The notes under the pieces were generated by a model. It searched no databases. It had not been told where the DNA came from and worked only from the letters and a program-made list of their open reading frames with translations. The position numbers and the translations under genes are program-made. From NCBI GenBank assembly GCA_949825065.1, contig OX463841.1:17189064-17253063 (forward strand): DNA of 64,000 nt, read 5' to 3'. Below are positions 63,345 through 64,000 of the stretch, in pieces. Every line of letters begins with the position of its first letter. Position 1 is the stretch's first letter. This stretch comes from Odontocerum albicorne (lineage: Eukaryota; Arthropoda; Insecta; Trichoptera; Odontoceridae).

Positions 63345-63645
63345 ATGCTTGTTCTTTTTTACGTATTATCACTGTTATGTAACATCCTTAATTGTCCTGC
63401 CAACCCCTCATATATCACCGAAAATGTTTAATTTCTCTTCAATCATGGACTGCATTAAAAAGAAAGATTTTATTTATTGTTCTTCATTATTTACATTCCC
63501 TCGACGTGAGCACGCCAAATTCACATACTATCTCTATTGTATAATATACTTAACTTTCCCACCACCCCTTCTTATCTCGCCGAAAATTTTCAGCGTCTTT
63601 ATGATCACGGACATGCGCTACACTAAGACAGAGACTGTTCATTGA
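63345..63645 (+). repeat. Diverged direct duplication (about 150-160 bp)
   Basis: Blocks such as CCAACCCCTCATATATCACC, GAAAATGTTTAATTTCTCTT and ATGGACTGCATTAA recur, changed, as CCACCCCTTCTTATCTCGCC, GAAAATTTTCAGCGTCTTTA and ACGGACATGCGCTACA about 160 bases later. The 98-codon frame across both (63349-63645) is not recognised. Confidence 0.5.
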
Positions 63646-63682
63646 CCTTCTCAGATCACCGCTCTTCTTTTTTTACATCGTC

Positions 63683-63796
63683 TTTTACTGTCCATGCAGG
63701 AGACTCTGGAACCAGTTACAAACCAATGTTAGACTCGCTCCATCCTTGGCATTATTTAAGAAGCGACTGAAAAAACTCCTAATTTCTAGTCAGTAA
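63683..63796 (+). pseudogene. Non-LTR RT extreme C-terminus, LINE family ix
   Basis: The frame reads CRRLWNQLQTNVRLAPSLAL and FKKRLKKLLISSQ before TAA at 63794-63796. This is the familiar end 'LWNxLPxxVRxAPSLxxFKxRLKxxL' of CR1/Jockey-type LINEs. Only the last 37 codons are here. Confidence 0.8.
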
Positions 63797-63894
63797 TATA
63801 ACGTGTTTCATTACTGATTTTTCTGTCCTCTGTACTATCCTTTCCTTTTCCTTTCATTGATGATATCTCACTTTTACTTTAATATGTCATCATA

Positions 63895-64000
63895 ATCATC
63901 ATCATTGTCAACCAGGGTCGATCCACTGCTGGATGAAGGTCTCCCCAAGTTGACTCCAAATAGTTCGGTTTTTTGCTCGTTGATGCCATGTGATGCTGCC
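63895..64000 (-). pseudogene. RTE-like RT tail, LINE family iv, copy 3 (runs off the end)
   Basis: In complement: GSITWHQRAKNRTIWSQLGE and TFIQQWIDPG then a stop, followed by TTGACAATGATGATGATTAT, a TGA-type simple-repeat tail typical of RTE elements. It matches the ends of 33745-34300 and 44850-44950. The rest lies beyond base 64000. Confidence 0.88.

Overview
The window is AT-rich nuclear DNA of a eukaryote, most likely an insect. The evidence is the density of mariner, hAT, piggyBac-like and Harbinger-like DNA transposons, tRNA-derived SINEs, and at least ten lineages of 5'-truncated non-LTR retrotransposon tails of kinds common in beetles, moths and bugs. I found no convincing host protein-coding gene, no rRNA and no functional tRNA gene. 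It reads as an intergenic or intronic repeat region. Most long open frames are minisatellite artefacts or transposon debris.

Layout. 0-10 kb: two copies of one LINE tail, a complete mariner (3693-4979) with an intact 346-aa transposase inserted in a 25-bp minisatellite, several copies of a dispersed repeat I call Rep-A, an almost pure A/T tract, and two damaged mariners. 10-20 kb: three minisatellites, a large fold-back element with a hammerhead-like motif, a possible tiny spliced ORF, nested MITEs holding a hAT fragment, and an internally deleted mariner-like element (family H). 20-33 kb: LINE tails of several lineages, two ~0.6-kb piggyBac-like MITEs in TTAA sites, two internally deleted mariners, more minisatellites and a second fold-back element inside a LINE tail. 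33-46 kb: RTE-like LINE tails, Rep-A with a 39-bp array grown inside it, SINEs, and degraded LINE and fold-back pieces. 46-56 kb: a cluster of large tandem arrays (42-bp, a ~110-bp higher-order unit, a perfect 12 x 39-bp array, another 42-bp array, a 32-bp array) and a Harbinger-like element carrying part of a MADF domain. 56-64 kb: two more family-H elements, a palindromic MITE, a ~90-bp array and LINE tails, the last running off the window end.

Relationships. The parts are linked by transposition history rather than by a pathway. Only the mariner at 3771-4811 still looks able to encode a transposase. The non-autonomous elements keep terminal inverted repeats but only shreds of coding sequence, and they belong to different families, so that mariner need not mobilise them. 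Several minisatellites arose inside transposons. The most interesting items are the precisely reconstructable mariner insertion, the three family-H copies with one shared internal deletion, the fold-back elements with hammerhead-like cores, and the very recent or strongly homogenised 39-bp array. Family names are from recognition by eye; no database search was run.
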